A stretch of DNA of 64,000 nucleotides from assembly GCA_001510575.1 (NCBI GenBank), contig LNGK01000005.1, positions 3,410,574-3,474,573 on the forward strand, given 5' to 3'. Below the pieces are notes generated by a model. That model saw only the letters and a program-made list of their open reading frames with translations. It was not told the origin of the DNA and ran no database searches. Shown here in pieces: positions 1-11,789 of the stretch (its first letter is position 1; each line of letters begins with the position of its first letter). Both the position numbers and the translations under genes were made by a program. The stretch comes from Knoxdaviesia capensis (Eukaryota; Ascomycota; Sordariomycetes; Microascales; Gondwanamycetaceae).

Positions 1-129
1 CCTGTGCCGGTCCGTTCATTTCCAATCCCCATGCCTGCCTGACCTACTGACTCACCAGAATTCCAACATCACCCCCCCTAGCATTCCATCGGGGGCGCCC
101 TGGACACGCACATGCCGGACCGAAAGAGC

Positions 130-1781
130 TTAATCCAAAACCCGGTCTCTGAGATTCAAGAGAGCATCAATCACCGTGTCGGACCGCACACGGACGGCGT
201 CGTGGTACATGTCGTTGGTCTCATATACGCGCGTGCCGTGGACAAGCCGGCCGGTCTGGCGCGCAAGGTCGGCGTCGACGTACATGTCGTCGATGTAGCT
301 GACGGCGTACACGGGGACGGAATTGGCGGCCAGCTGGGCCTTGTCGTAGAGCGGGGCCCAGTTGTCGTACTGGGCGAGGATCTCGGCGACCTCCTTCAGC
401 GGCTCGAGGCCGGGGTTGGTGTCGAAGAAGAACGGGAAGATCATCTCGCCGGCGAAGTACGGCCACGCGGCCGTCTGCAGGCTCGCGCCGTTGTTGGCCA
501 GCCACGAAAAGTCCTTCAGCTGCGAGCCGGCGCGCAACGCCGCCCACCTAGACGCGGTGTTGCGGCCGTCGCAGTAGATGGCCTCGTGCAGGATGGCGTA
601 GATGATGTTGAAGTCGTAGCGCGTCTCCGACTCGAACGACGCCAGCGCCGGCTGCGAGAAGCTGCCGAACACGTCCAGGTCGAGGTTCATGCGCAGCAGC
701 ACGTTGTGCACGCGGTCGAGGCCGCCGTGGCCGCCAAAGGCAATGCCGAGCGTCATCAGCCGCTGCGGCGTCAGCCGGCCGCCGCCGGGGAGCACGATGT
801 AGCCGTCGGGCTGGGCGGCGATATAGGCGGCTATGCGGCGCACGACCCCGGCGTCTTCGGGGAATTTGGCGTAGAAGGCCTGGTTGCGGCTGGCCGTGCG
901 GCGGAAGGTCGCGGCGTACACCTGGTCCGGCGAGCAGCCGACGGGGGCGAGGCCGCCGGTCAGGAACACCTCGCACAGGGCGCGCGGGTAGAACGACAGG
1001 TAGGTCAGGCTGACGAAGCCGCCGAACGACTGGCCAAACAGCGACCACTGGCGGTCGCGCCCGCCGACCGAGTCGTCGGCGTTGACGGCGGCGCGCACGG
1101 CCTCCAGGTCCTTGACGATCGAGTCCTGGCGGAACAGCCGCAGGTACGCGGCGTGCTCCTCGGCCGTGGTGCCGGGGATGGTGCCGACGGCCACGGGAGT
1201 GCTGAGGCCGGTGCCGCGGTAGTCGACGTACAGCATGCGGTAGTCGGCCGCGAGACGGCCGGCCACGGCGTGCGACTGCGGGATGGGGTTGCCGAAGCCG
1301 GGGCCGCCCTCCAGGTACACGAGCCACGGCCGGGAGGTGATGTTTAGTGGGCCATCGGCATTGCTCAGCTCGGCGATGGGGCGCGAGATGCGGGTGGCGG
1401 CGCGGGCGAAGAGCTGGATGGTCGGGCCGGTGGGGTTCGCGTGGTCGAGCGGCACGGTGAACACGATCTCGGAAATGATGAGCCGGCCTGCAGAGCCGGA
1501 CGGAGAGAGAAGGAGACGGCATGTGGATCAGCAGGGATTGGAGCTTGAAATTAAAGAGGCAGTCAACACTGCGGGGAGGAATGACGGGGTCGAAGCGAAA
1601 GATCAAAGCACATGAAGCCTTCACGATGCTTCCGTGTGTTCTCGTCAGCTTGTCAAGAGCTTCCGGCCCCTGGTTTCCAAATCTACCCCTCATGCTCAGC
1701 TGTCGAGTCATCTTGGGGGCGGGCGTCTTTCTTACCAGAGACGTATGTCTGACGAACATCAAGACCAGCCGGTATTGCCAT
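130..1781 (-). CDS. Proline iminopeptidase-like alpha/beta hydrolase
   Basis: Likely removes N-terminal proline from peptides (peptidase family S33, cytosolic). I model two exons, 1781-1736 and 1487-130, giving 467 residues. Seen: the oxyanion motif GGPG near residue 76, the nucleophile elbow GQSFGG with Ser near 169, and a C-terminal Asp cluster (YIDDMYVD) and His (MYHDAV) fitting the catalytic triad. The block VFTVPLDHANP is typical of fungal members. The downstream frame has no ATG before an in-frame stop. A short exon with a strong start context (ACCATGG) ends at a GTAAGA donor, and a CTGCAG acceptor restores frame at phase 1, producing TYVSGRLIISEIVFTV. The 248-base intron is long for this genome, so the 5' end is less certain than the body. 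It diverges from the gene starting at 2807. Exact peptide substrate is inferred from family only. Confidence 0.85.
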
Positions 1782-2806
1782 GGTGGAAGAAGTAAGGAGG
1801 GAGGAGATGAATGGAGGGTATAAATCAAGGGTCAGGTTCGAGAGAGTAAACTATGGACTCTTAATAGATCTGCCTGGAATCTCTTTAGGCTTTTGAAAGG
1901 GGAAAAAAGAACAAACATCCCGAGAGGCCTAACACACAAGAGTAAAGAGGGCGTAAATGTGGATTAAGGCTGAGGCAAAAATCCTTAGAGGTGGTCGTGT
2001 AGTGAGAACAGGTTAGGGTCTAGGGTTAGACTTGTTTGTTTTTGTTTCCTTGCTTTAGGGGTCCTGCTCAGGTGTCCAACTGCTTTTAGGCCTGTAGACA
2101 TCCAGTTATAGTGGACACCTGGCCACATATAGCTATCCTCCCGCCTATAGTACGTGGCCTTTGGTAGATATAGAATGCTAAGTGGAATCTAGGTACCCCT
2201 ATAACCACTGGATTGGAGGTAATATCACCAGAATTGTATATAGGGCAAACACATTCCAGAGAGGAAGAAGTGCTTATAGGCTGAACTTAACTACTCTTTA
2301 AGAGTATGTCTATATAGATAGAGTACTCTCCTAGAGAAAAGAGAACACTTTCTCTCTTTATATTCCTTTTGCTTCGAAGTAGCTAGAAGATGAAGCCAGG
2401 AAGAGAGAATCTAATCCGATAATAAGATATAGGGAAAATTCTGTGATTATGTAATTCCAACTTCCCGAATATCAACCAATCTTCACATCCCATTCGTCTC
2501 TGAGATCCATAGGAAAAAATGATTATCTTCTCTTCATCTTTTTCCTTTTATCACCTTACGGCTTTCCTTACAATTTCTTCTTCTCTTTCTTTCTTCTCCA
2601 CCACTATCATTTTTCTTATTTTTGGCTTTGTGTCTTTCATCCTTCTCGTCTCTCTTTTCTACCTCTGTAATATATCCTCCTTCAGCCTGCTATTTCGCCG
2701 TCCATCTCCGCGGCCTCTCTCTATCACTACTCTGCACACGTCTCTCTCTGCCTCTCCTCACATTCATGACGGCTTCTGGTCTTCAACTCCAGACCCTTTG
2801 GAGGTG
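1782..2806. other. Divergent intergenic region with AT-rich relic and CT-rich leader
   Basis: No gene seen. About 1860-2510 is AT-rich with many TAG/TATA words and no usable frame, and looks like old repeat debris. A telomere-like stretch (GGTTAGGGTCTAGGGTTAG) lies at 2011-2029. From about 2520 to 2760 the plus strand is strongly pyrimidine-rich, as expected for the leader of the plus-strand gene at 2807. Confidence 0.5.
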
Positions 2807-2807
2807 A
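2766..2807 (+). promoter_or_regulatory. Upstream ORF whose stop overlaps the main start (TGATG)
   Basis: A 13-codon reading frame begins at ATG 2766 and stops at TGA 2805-2807. The A of this stop is the first base of the proposed main ATG (2807-2809), forming TGATG. Such overlaps can couple termination to reinitiation. Whether it is in the mature leader is not shown by the sequence. Confidence 0.4.
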
Positions 2808-4955
2808 TGCCAGATCAACATCTTATACACACACTGGTAGAGTCCTTCAACGCTCTCGCCAACCAAGTTCAGAGCCTTACCGACCGTAAGACTGTCCTGG
2901 AACACAAGCTGCGGTTCGCCCATGAACAGGTAAGACTTGCAGATTTTTCAACGGATTGTTTCATTCTGTTGCTTCACTTTGCCAATAAGCCAATTGCCTG
3001 CCTACTCAAGAGCCCGGAGAATGAAGAAGAGAAAGAAAATTGTTTGAATGATGATTCTCTTTAGCTCTAGATCGAGAGCTGTTTCAACAGCCGGGATCGA
3101 CAACTTTTTACCAATGTCTGACCACACCACCTTTTTTCTTTCTTTTCTCTTCTCCGGCTCCTATTTGGCGTATTTTTGGCTTTTGGCGTTTCCGGCCCCC
3201 CACTTCCTTCATCACACCCTCTTATTTTCTGATTACCAACCCTTTCCCAGAATCTCCCCCAGCATCTGTCTTGAGACCCGATTTGTTCTCTTCACATCAT
3301 CTCTCATCGGGAATACTGACGTAAAGGCATAATCTTCTCTCGTCTTCCTCGCGCTTCGTGTGCGTGTGTTGACTTGAACGGTTTTCTCTTCGTTCTTTTA
3401 GTTTCAGTTTCTAGCTGATAAGCATGCGCCTACTGCCCCCGAGATAGCCGAGACGCTCGCGAAACTGCAGCTTCCACCGGATCTTCATTTGCCATCAGTG
3501 AAGGACGCTCCGTACGTTCCTCTGCCTCGGCGATCAGCCGTTTCGGGGGATACAAGTCACCAGATCGCCCTGCTCATCCGAGACGGACGCCGCGCCGCCT
3601 CTCAACTCGCCTCTCTACCGGCCGAATCGACGAAGGCCAGTTCTTCGGCGCGGGACGTTTTCTCTCGACAATCTCACACTCACACTTCAATGTCTACTTT
3701 CCTGGAGCAGGATTTCACCGTCGAGGGCAAGAAGGGCCAACTAGGTTGCCCGTTCTCACGGCCTGGTTCCCGTCCGGTTGCCGCGGCTGGGGACGACGTC
3801 GCCGAGCAACCCAACCCGGCCAATCCAGACGCCAATGACCAAACTGACCATCCCCATGGCGATGCAGACCCCATCTGTGCCGCCATGATGGATGAGGGCG
3901 TCCCGGCTGTGGAGGGTGATAACAAGGCCATCGTCTCATCTAGCAAATGCCCGATGCGCTATCTTGATAATCACTCTGTTGAAGACGTTGCCAACTACGT
4001 CAAGAAACACTCTCACGAAATCCCTCGGAGCCACGAGGTGTGCCTGCGCCGGTACCAGCGCAACGACGATCAGATTCGGAAGCTCGATGCCAAGTACGGA
4101 AATCTCGTGAGCATGATTGACAGTCTTAGTCAGCTGCACAAGCCCATGTTCCCCGAGTCGAACCCGGGCGCACGCGCTGCTGCTGTTGGCGACGACGGCG
4201 ATCGCGCTTCAAATGATCGTGTTGAGTCTTGGGCTAAGGCGGTAACCATGACTGCTCGCGAATATTTGCCTGCTACCGAGTTTATCAACGATATGGACCA
4301 CGCCGACATGGAACATTCTCATGATGATGATAGCCATGACCGCGAGAGCCACTTCGATCGCCCGCTGAAGGAGGTGCGAGTTGGCGAGTCTCCTAGCCGA
4401 CCTTGGGGAATATCAGTCCCGGTCCAGGAGCCTATCCCGGGAGACATGGGCCACGGCACTCCGCCGTTCTCGCCGCCTCCCGCGCCAGTTGTTATGCACC
4501 CTCCGACCAACTCTGCCACGCCCGGCGCCACCACCAACGGCCACCTCGAGACTCCCGTCCGGAAGTGCCCGTTTGGCCATACTAAGCCTGTGGGCAACCT
4601 CATGCATCCCAAGAACAGCGACGATGTCTTTGGTAGCCGGCCGGCTGAGATGAGTTCCACCCGGCTTGGTGACGGAGCTCACTCGAGCTTTGCCGACTCC
4701 CCGGAGAAGCCGACACTGGCGCCCCGCCAGAGCCAGCCTCCCCCGCTGGCGCAACCCCAGCCGACGGCTCTTCCGACTGCGCAGCCCACGTTCATCAACT
4801 CGGCGACGGGTATGGCGGCTGCCGCCACGTCGGCGACTGCGGTACGCAGCGGCGTGAATGCGCCTCCGCCGATGGTGTTCACGGGCCCCGTGTTCATTGG
4901 GTATCCTATTGAGGATGCCATCCGATTCATGAACCAGTACAATGCTGGTCGATAA
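2807..4955 (+). CDS. Conserved ascomycete protein of unknown function with Cys-Pro motifs
   Basis: Modelled exons are 2807-2929 and 3402-4955 (about 558 residues). The first exon encodes a helical, coiled-coil-like stretch (SFNALANQVQSLTDRKTVLEHKLRF) that continues across the intron into FLADKHAPTAPEIAETLAKLQLPPDL, and phase 0 is kept. The middle holds a conserved-looking block with CPMRYLDNHSVEDVANYVKKH, then a basic region and SMIDSLSQLHKPMFP. Short Cys motifs (GCPFSRPGS, KCPMRYLD, KCPFGHTKP) are spaced along the protein. The C-terminus is Pro/Gln-rich and ends in MVFTGPVFIGYPIEDAIRFMNQY. I recall fungal-only relatives without assigned function and make no functional claim. The intron (about 470 bases) is long and has tandem acceptors (see findings). 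A 96-residue N-terminal extension to 2519 is open but is CT-rich leader sequence and is not favoured. Confidence 0.72.
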
Positions 4956-5809
4956 ATCGGGTTTCACTGTCGAACTCGGTCTCTCTTCTAGAGGTATCAC
5001 AGTACACACACCCTCCACTATCTGTAATACACTCCTCTCTCTCTCTCTCTACATCGTCATATCCTTCTTTCTCTCTTTGTCTTTCCTTTTCTGTATCCAT
5101 CCTGGAGATTCCAGGACAAGGAATCAATTTTTATTAGCGTTGGCGCATGGAATACTCAGTCACGAAAGGCATACCATCCCTCTTTTGGCATGGTTACCAC
5201 TGGCATTTTTTTTCGTTTCTGGTTTTGTTTTCTTCTTTCTTTCTTTCTGGGCAATTGGGAACGGTCAATTTGGGAATTCACGGTGATATGATTAGCGAGA
5301 TGCGGCTCTCCAGACTGCCTGTACTTAGTTTTTGCTGCTTTTTTAGTGTTGTAACGGAACATGAGATGGAAAGAGGATACCATTGAACCCACGGTCAATG
5401 GTGACATTTCCATACCTCCCCAACATCCATCCCACGTGTGAAAAGCATGCATGTGCGGGGGGGTTGGTCATAATGATAAAGATTTCATCATGAATACGCT
5501 GCTTGCTCTGGTTTGTCGTGCCTGTGTGAGTGCGTGGTGAGGCTGCCAGAGTCGGCAGCTGGCCGGTGGGGACGAAGTCAGTCCATACGACCGGGGAGAC
5601 CTGGTAGTATCGGCGAGACGGGACGCGGCGGGCGGGGGGTTGGGGACCATCAGCGTTGCATTGGGAGAGGTCGAGGGACCCGAGCTATCGAGTCCTGGGT
5701 AGAGCTCTAGTCTGCACCCGACAGCTCGTCGGACTTGTGAGGGGCGACTAGCTTAGTGATGAAGGGAACAGATAGCTCAGAACCAGAGATTGGCAGCAAG
5801 ATTCAAGGG

Positions 5810-5833
5810 NNNNNNNNNNNNNNNNNNNNNNNN
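5810..5833. other. Assembly gap (24 N)
   Basis: 24 undetermined bases flanked by GGG on the left and GGGGGG on the right, which suggests a G homopolymer that was not resolved. Confidence 0.98.
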
Positions 5834-8800
5834 GGGGGGATGTTCGTGAGATACGTGGGGTCACGGTGTGGTGGCCGTGAAGACAGAAGGATACGAGGGC
5901 AAGGAGACGTTACGTTGTGGTCGGTCGGTCGGTGGGCAATGTTGTGTTTGGAGGGTTGTCGTGCATGAGGGCAGCAGCAGACAAAGCCAAGAGATCTTTG
6001 CCCGTAACCCAAAATTAGCGGGTGCGGTTAGGTTCTTAGTGCGCGCCTGCGCGGGGATGGCTCTTGTTCAGTGGCCGTAGCGCCTGAGGAGTGCTTATCT
6101 CTCAGAATGCTTAGGGGCTGATAGACACCGCAAGGGGTGATGAAGAGCTAACGGGACTAAGGGCGGCACAGGGGGAAGCTGATTGAACGACTGATTCCAA
6201 AGGGTGCAGTGCTCGCGAGGACGGTGATGGCTTCACACACGGATATGCCGTTATCGGGTACTTTATATGTAGATGCAGTAGAGAGAGAGGTATGCACAAA
6301 GCCGGAATATTCAATTACCGAGTATCAGTCAGCTCCCGGCGCTATATCGAATAGAAGAAGGCATATTGATCTCGATCGCACCTTCCGTGATCTTGATGGA
6401 CAGCCGATTAGGGCACGGCTTCTTCACTTCGCACAATTCCAATTTTCCGAGTTTAAGATGTGTGCAGTCTTCCTGTCTGTTGCTATTCATCTAGCTTCTC
6501 TTCCCCGTCATTGCGCGCTGGTTCTCTCTCGGCGTTTGGCAGTGGTATAGGGATGATCCGTGAGGGGGACATATTATATGCACACAGTGTTGTCTGTATC
6601 TTACTTCCCTCTCCAATGGCGTATACTCCCTCTCGGCGAAAAGTCTGGCGAGAGAGAGGCACAAACATACCGTATCCTCCTGCAGGGTCTTACACTACGC
6701 ACATGTCCCTGTCGCCACTCTATCTATAGCTTTCCTCTCCATATCAGCCAGACCCTTAAACTCTCCATTAAGCCCCCCGCAACTATCCCTCCACGGGGCG
6801 ATCTCAATTGGCTGTTCGTTCGCCCATCTCTGTGAAGGTGCCGGCTGTGTGACATCTCGATTGCATCTTCATACATGTACCGATGTACAGACACAGCAAT
6901 GCCACGCTCTCCAGCTCTGTGTGCCCAGTCCAGCTAAACGAACAGATGGAGAATCCATCCACAGAAGGCATACACTCTTTGTGCATACTGCTCCTTGCAT
7001 CGAACTCAGCGTGGCTTGGCTTGTCTTCGTCACGGACCTGGCGAGAGCCACAGAGTCGCCCTCTTCAACCTCCCTCCCAATCAGCCTCCGCCCATTGTTT
7101 CCTTGGATTCCAAGCCCTGTGTGATGCGGAAGAGAGTCAGAAGCTCTCTCTGTGGTGAGCACCGGAGACACACACGTCCCTAGATTGATCGATGTCGTCC
7201 CTCGTGTCCGTATATTGGCTACTAACGAGCATTGGCTTTGGATTGGATCATGCTGACGTTGGAGGCTTCTCGGTTATTTTCAGTTGATCTTCGTCCAGAG
7301 TACGGGTGTCGTTCCCTTGAGCCAGGATATGCATCTGGGCATGCTCTTCTCTTCAAGCTTCACGATCTCTGCGCCGATCGCCGATATCTCTCTTAGCCCT
7401 GCCAAACAAATAAAAAAACAAAACAAAAAAGCCACTTCTGAATCAACCCAGCCCAGAGCTGGGAGCCCTGAACGGACAAACGGCGCGCGCTCTGTCTTTG
7501 ACTTCTCTTGCGCGCCGCACGCCTGCTTCACCCGCCACACCCGACTTTTGCCTCCACCAAGCACAGGTGGTTGGTGGTGGCTACTGGTCGCATAACACGC
7601 CATAGTGCAAGGTAATCTTGCTTGTCTGGCGATATTTGGTGCAAGTGCTTGAACTGTGATTTCTGTGTATTCCCCATATTGGATCAATATACTTCCTATA
7701 TGTGCCAAATGCTTCCATCGATGTTCCCCTTGTTCTTTCTTCCCTTAATCCCGAGCCCGCGTCCCTGAAATTTGACGGCTGCATCTTGTGAGAACGTGGG
7801 ACCTTAATTTTATTATTTTTCTTTTTTATCAGAGGCGCACCTGTGTGGCCTATCGTCCTCCGTACAGCCTGGCTCGTTGACGGGACCAACCACGGGAAAC
7901 GGCCAACCTCTGTTTGACTCTCTAGCCGTCAAGAATACAAGTCGCCCGCCCACGGTCAAAGGCTTACGGCAAATGCCCGGATATCGTTGGTTAGACCACG
8001 GATGCACATCCTCCAGCACAGAGACCGGGTTGGCGGGGCTTTCAATCGCCCCGGGGTTACATACGGCTCTTCCACAGTTGCTGGCCGTTTGCTAGCTGTT
8101 TGGCGCTGTAATTCATCTAGATAGTCCTAGCACAACACACACCAGACACAAGATTCCATTTACCCCATTTCCACTTGGTCAAAGCAGTTATATTCAACAC
8201 GATCAAGAACATACTCACTCCAGTGCCTCTTGTAACAGATCACGGCACACGTGGAGGTACGTAGACTTACGAGTGAAGTCTCGTGACCGGCGACGTTTAG
8301 GGCTTAGAGCTCCTTCCTGGTGCTATTCCCTGCACCACACATCAAAAATCCATCCACCATCTAGTGATGTGCATTTTCGTTTTTCTTCCTCTTCATAATC
8401 TTTTTGACGTAACGTTGCGCGTTGCCGTGTAACAAGGCCCGCGCTCTCTATATTCCTCCCACCTAAGCCTTTTCCCTCATTTTCTTCCCGCTTTTCACAA
8501 CTATCGCTCTCTCTATCTCCCATTGAACCTCCTTGCCCCCATATTCCCGGCCAATCCCACTTATTCTCCGCGTGCAGAGTCCTGTTCTAGGCCGACGGAT
8601 TGAGTCTATCTCTCTTTGTAACTTCAGTCTTATCCTGATGTCCATTCGACGTATCCACCCACTTGGTGATCTGTGCTTGCTGTGTCTCTCTGGTGCATGG
8701 TTCCATTACTTCTTCTTTTTTTAAGTTGATGCTGGTTGACCTGGTTTGTTTAATTTCCGCTTAGGGAAACCTGCTGGGAACCCCACGGCTACCTACCGCT

Positions 8801-8902
8801 GATCATCATCGGCTCTGGTGATCCTGAGAGGGGGCGTGTCTGGGGCTTGTCTTGGTGATCAGTGTTTGTGTGCCTTTTCCCACACAGACTTCCCTATACG
8901 CA

Positions 8903-9130
8903 CACACACACACACTCACTCACTCACTCACACTCCCCTCTGGCTGTGTAGAGTACACGCTGAGAGGAACCAGCAAAAGAAAACACCCTGGCGGAGGATT
9001 TGCCTGGACACGGGCAAAAATAGCGAGACCGCAGCAGCTGGAGTGCAGAGACAGCACAAGGCCACCAAAGAAAGACACCCACTCTCACTAAGTACACCAT
9101 ACAAGACACACACACACACGCACACACACT
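8903..9130. repeat. CA/CACT microsatellite tracts
   Basis: Two short runs of CA units, one merging into CACT units (about 8903-8935) and one at about 9103-9130. They create a histidine/threonine-rich open frame that I do not consider coding. Confidence 0.7.
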
Positions 9131-9608
9131 CAAACGCCAGCCTGCCTTCTTTTGTGGCCTGGTTGCTGTGGCCACTTTTCTTTCCCACTTACACTGCATA
9201 TCCACACGCTCCAATTGCTGCAGTCCCACTTGACACTGCAACTATCCCACCGGGTGTATCCCATTTTCTCGCTGCTGCACTCTTCACCACACACCCTCCC
9301 TAGCCGTCTCTGTGGGATACGTACCTTTCCTTGTTTCCTTGACAAGAGACAGCCCAAGAGAAATAAAGAGAGAGAGGGAACCAAATCTTCCCATCCCAGT
9401 TTAAAGGGGCGCAGGGAGTGCGAAAGTGTGTGCTGCCAATCGGTAAAGGGACGGGTGGACGCTACATTATTGCAGACACCCAAAATCTCGGCCTCTGGTG
9501 CTATACATTGGTATAGTAGCAGTCATATTGATTAAAGGGCACACACCACATTTTTAAATATATGTCAAGGGGCGAGCTTTCCACTTGGTTGGCTGCTTGA
9601 CGCTGCCA

Positions 9609-9614
9609 TATAAA
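9609..9614 (+). promoter_or_regulatory. Possible TATA box for the hexosaminidase gene
   Basis: TATAAA in the context CCATATAAACCGG, about 245 bases before the GH20 start codon and followed by a CT-rich stretch typical of fungal transcription starts. Confidence 0.35.
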
Positions 9615-9857
9615 CCGGCGGTATATCCTCCTCGGCTCTTTTTATTTTATATTCTGCCGTTGTTCTCTTCTATCTTGTCTATCACTTCGACTGATAGAGA
9701 GCCTCAGCAGAGTGTCATTGGACTTTTGTGTTTGCGTCCTCCACACCTGTGATATCGTCCCCGGGTCAGATTTGTGTCTTGACCTGTCTTCATCTGTGCT
9801 GTTGTCCTTGCCTCTCTCCCCCTCCTCCCCTCCGTTGTTGAGCCTCCATCCGCAGCC

Positions 9858-11789
9858 ATGCAGCTCCGTGTCGCCTTGGCCGGAGTGTTCCTGGCCCTCT
9901 CAGCCCCGGCCCAGGCCATCTGGCCGATTCCTCAGTCGATCACCACCGGCGAGGGCGTGCTGTTCATCTCACAGACACTTGCCATCACATACAATGGAGA
10001 ACGAGTAGGCTTGACTGATGATCCCCCCAACACAGACAAACAGACAGCCGCCATGATGATGGATTGCCGTGGACAGGATACTGAGATTCTTTTTAATGAA
10101 CAGCTCTCTTACACTCACTGCTATGCGCCACCTGCCGGCTCGCAGTTCAAGAGTAAGGACGTGGTGCAGGCCGGCGTATCCCGCGCCATGAAGGGTATTT
10201 TCAAGGACAACTTTGTGCCGTGGAAGCTGTATCCGCGCAACTCGGACTTTGAGCCCACTGTATACGAGGAGCTCAACTGGGTCAAGAGTCTGGATATCGT
10301 GCAGACCGAGGAAGACACTACTGCCACCTTCAAGCCGCTTGCTGGTGAGGTGGACGAGTCGTACAATCTGACCCTGACGGCCGACGGAGCGGCGACCATC
10401 TCGGCGAAGTCGTCGGTTGGCGCCATCCGCGGCCTGGAGACCTTTGTGCAGCTGTTCTACAAGCACTCGTCCGGCACCTTCTGGTACACCAAGCTGGCGC
10501 CCGTGGAAATTGTTGACGCCCCCAAGTTCCCGCACCGCGGCATCCTGCTCGACGTTGCCCGCAACTGGTACCCGCTGGAGGACATCTACCGCACGCTCGA
10601 GGCCATGTCCTGGAACAAGCTGAACCGCCTGCACCTGCACATGACCGACTCGCAGTCGTGGCCGCTGGAGATCCCGGCCTTCCCGGAGCTGGCCGCCAAG
10701 GGCGCTTACAACAAAGTCCTGACCTACTCGCCGGCCGACATCGCCAGCATCCACGAGTATGCCGCCGTGCGCGGCATCGAGGTGATTATCGAGATCGATA
10801 TGCCGGGCCACAGCGGCGCCATTGCCCACAGCTTCCCCGACATCATCGTGGCCTACAACGAGCATCCGTACCAGTGGTGGTGTCTCGAGCCGCCGTGCGG
10901 CGCCTTCAAGCTCAACAACTCCGACGTGTACGCGTGGCTGGACACTCTGTGGGACGACCTGCTGCCGCGACTGGCTCCCTACACCGCCTACTTCCACTCG
11001 GGCGGCGACGAAATCAACCACAACGACTCGATGCTCGACCCGGGTGTTGGCGACAACTCGACTGAAGTGCTGCAGCCGCTCCTGCAGGAGTTTGTCGACA
11101 AGGCCCACGACCGCATCCGCGGCGCCGGCCTGACCCCCGTGGTGTGGCAGGAACTCCTGACCGAGTGGGAGCTGGGGCTTGGAAAGGACGTTGTGGTGCA
11201 GTCGTGGCTGGGTGGCGATTCGGTCAAGGAGCTGACGTCCAAGGGGTACAAGGTGATTGACAGCGACTACAACTTCTGGGTACGTACTGTCGGACTCCCT
11301 CATGCAAATCCGGTCTACTCTACAGCTAAAGGCGATCGCTGCTAACACGTTGACGTGTAGTACCTTGACTGCGGCCGTGGCCAATGGCTCAACTTTGCCA
11401 ACGGCGAGGCCTTCACCACCTACTACCCGTTCAACGACTGGTGCGGCCCGAGCAAGAGCTGGCGCCTTGTCTACTCGCACGACCCGACCGAGGGCCTCAC
11501 GCCCGAGGAAGCCAAGCTGGTGCTGGGCGGCGAGGCCGCGGTGTGGTCCGAAACCATTGACCCGATCACGCTCGACGGACTGGTGTGGCCACGCGCATCC
11601 GCCATGGGCGAGGTGCTGTGGTCGGGCCGCAACGACAGCGCCGGCGCGCCGCGCAGCCAGTACGACGCGTCGCCGCGGCTGGCGGACCTGCGCGAGCGCA
11701 TGGTGGCGCGCGGGGTGGCGGCGGCGGTGGTGCAGATGGTGTGGTGCACGCAGGCGCAGGATCCGGCGGAATGTGCCTATGTGCTGTAG
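9858..11789 (+). CDS. Secreted beta-N-acetylhexosaminidase (GH20)
   Basis: Releases terminal GlcNAc from chitin oligomers and glycans, acting outside the cell or in the wall. Modelled exons 9858-10004, 10104-11279 and 11361-11789 give 583 residues; leaving the first intron in gives 616. Seen: a cleavable signal peptide (VALAGVFLALSAPAQA) followed by IWPIPQSI; the GH20 N-terminal domain (IVQT, GAIRGLETFVQLF); the barrel start FPHRGILLDVARNWYP; RLHLHMTDSQSWPLEIP; EIDMPGHSGA; and the catalytic pair in HSGGDEIN (Asp near 351, Glu near 352). The C-terminal exon carries LGGEAAVWSETID and WPRASAMGEVLWSG. The second intron has GTACGT and TAG borders with a CTAAC branch. The first proposed intron (99 bases) has no stop and keeps frame, but its 33 residues interrupt the expected TYNGE-(L/P)Y-PPAG block. 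The gene converges on the aminotransferase at 12281. Confidence 0.93.
10005..10103 (+). other. Probable 99-base in-frame intron in the GH20 gene
   Basis: Starts GTAGGC, ends AACAG and contains an ATACTGAG branch-like site 24-31 bases before the acceptor. Its length is a multiple of three, it sits at phase 0 and has no stop codon, so both spliced and unspliced mRNAs would be translatable. Removal joins NGER to LSYTHCYAPPAG, which resembles the family. Confidence 0.6.

Larger units (their letters stand above)
4956..9857. other. Long gene-poor region with simple repeats
   Basis: I see no convincing gene in 4.9 kb. Open frames here are short, low-complexity or dominated by repeats. Contents include a CT tract just after the upstream gene (about 5037-5054), an assembly gap at 5810-5833, CA-rich runs at about 8903-8935 and 9103-9130, and CT-rich stretches at 9640-9840 that probably form the leader of the hexosaminidase. 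A gene with many small exons or a noncoding transcript could be missed. Confidence 0.5.

Noticed and set aside
2519..2806. N-terminal extension of the unknown-function gene
   Set aside because: It is the translation of a CT-rich leader (Ser/Phe/Leu only) and lies before the helical conserved start.
8818..9303. 161-codon plus-strand frame
   Set aside because: Largely the translation of CA repeats and flanking low-complexity DNA.
9969..11480. A 503-codon minus-strand frame opposite the GH20 gene (and similar long shadows opposite the aminotransferase, TOP1, CRH and RAD17 genes)
   Set aside because: Composition is that of codon-bias shadows, and the opposite strand has clear family motifs.
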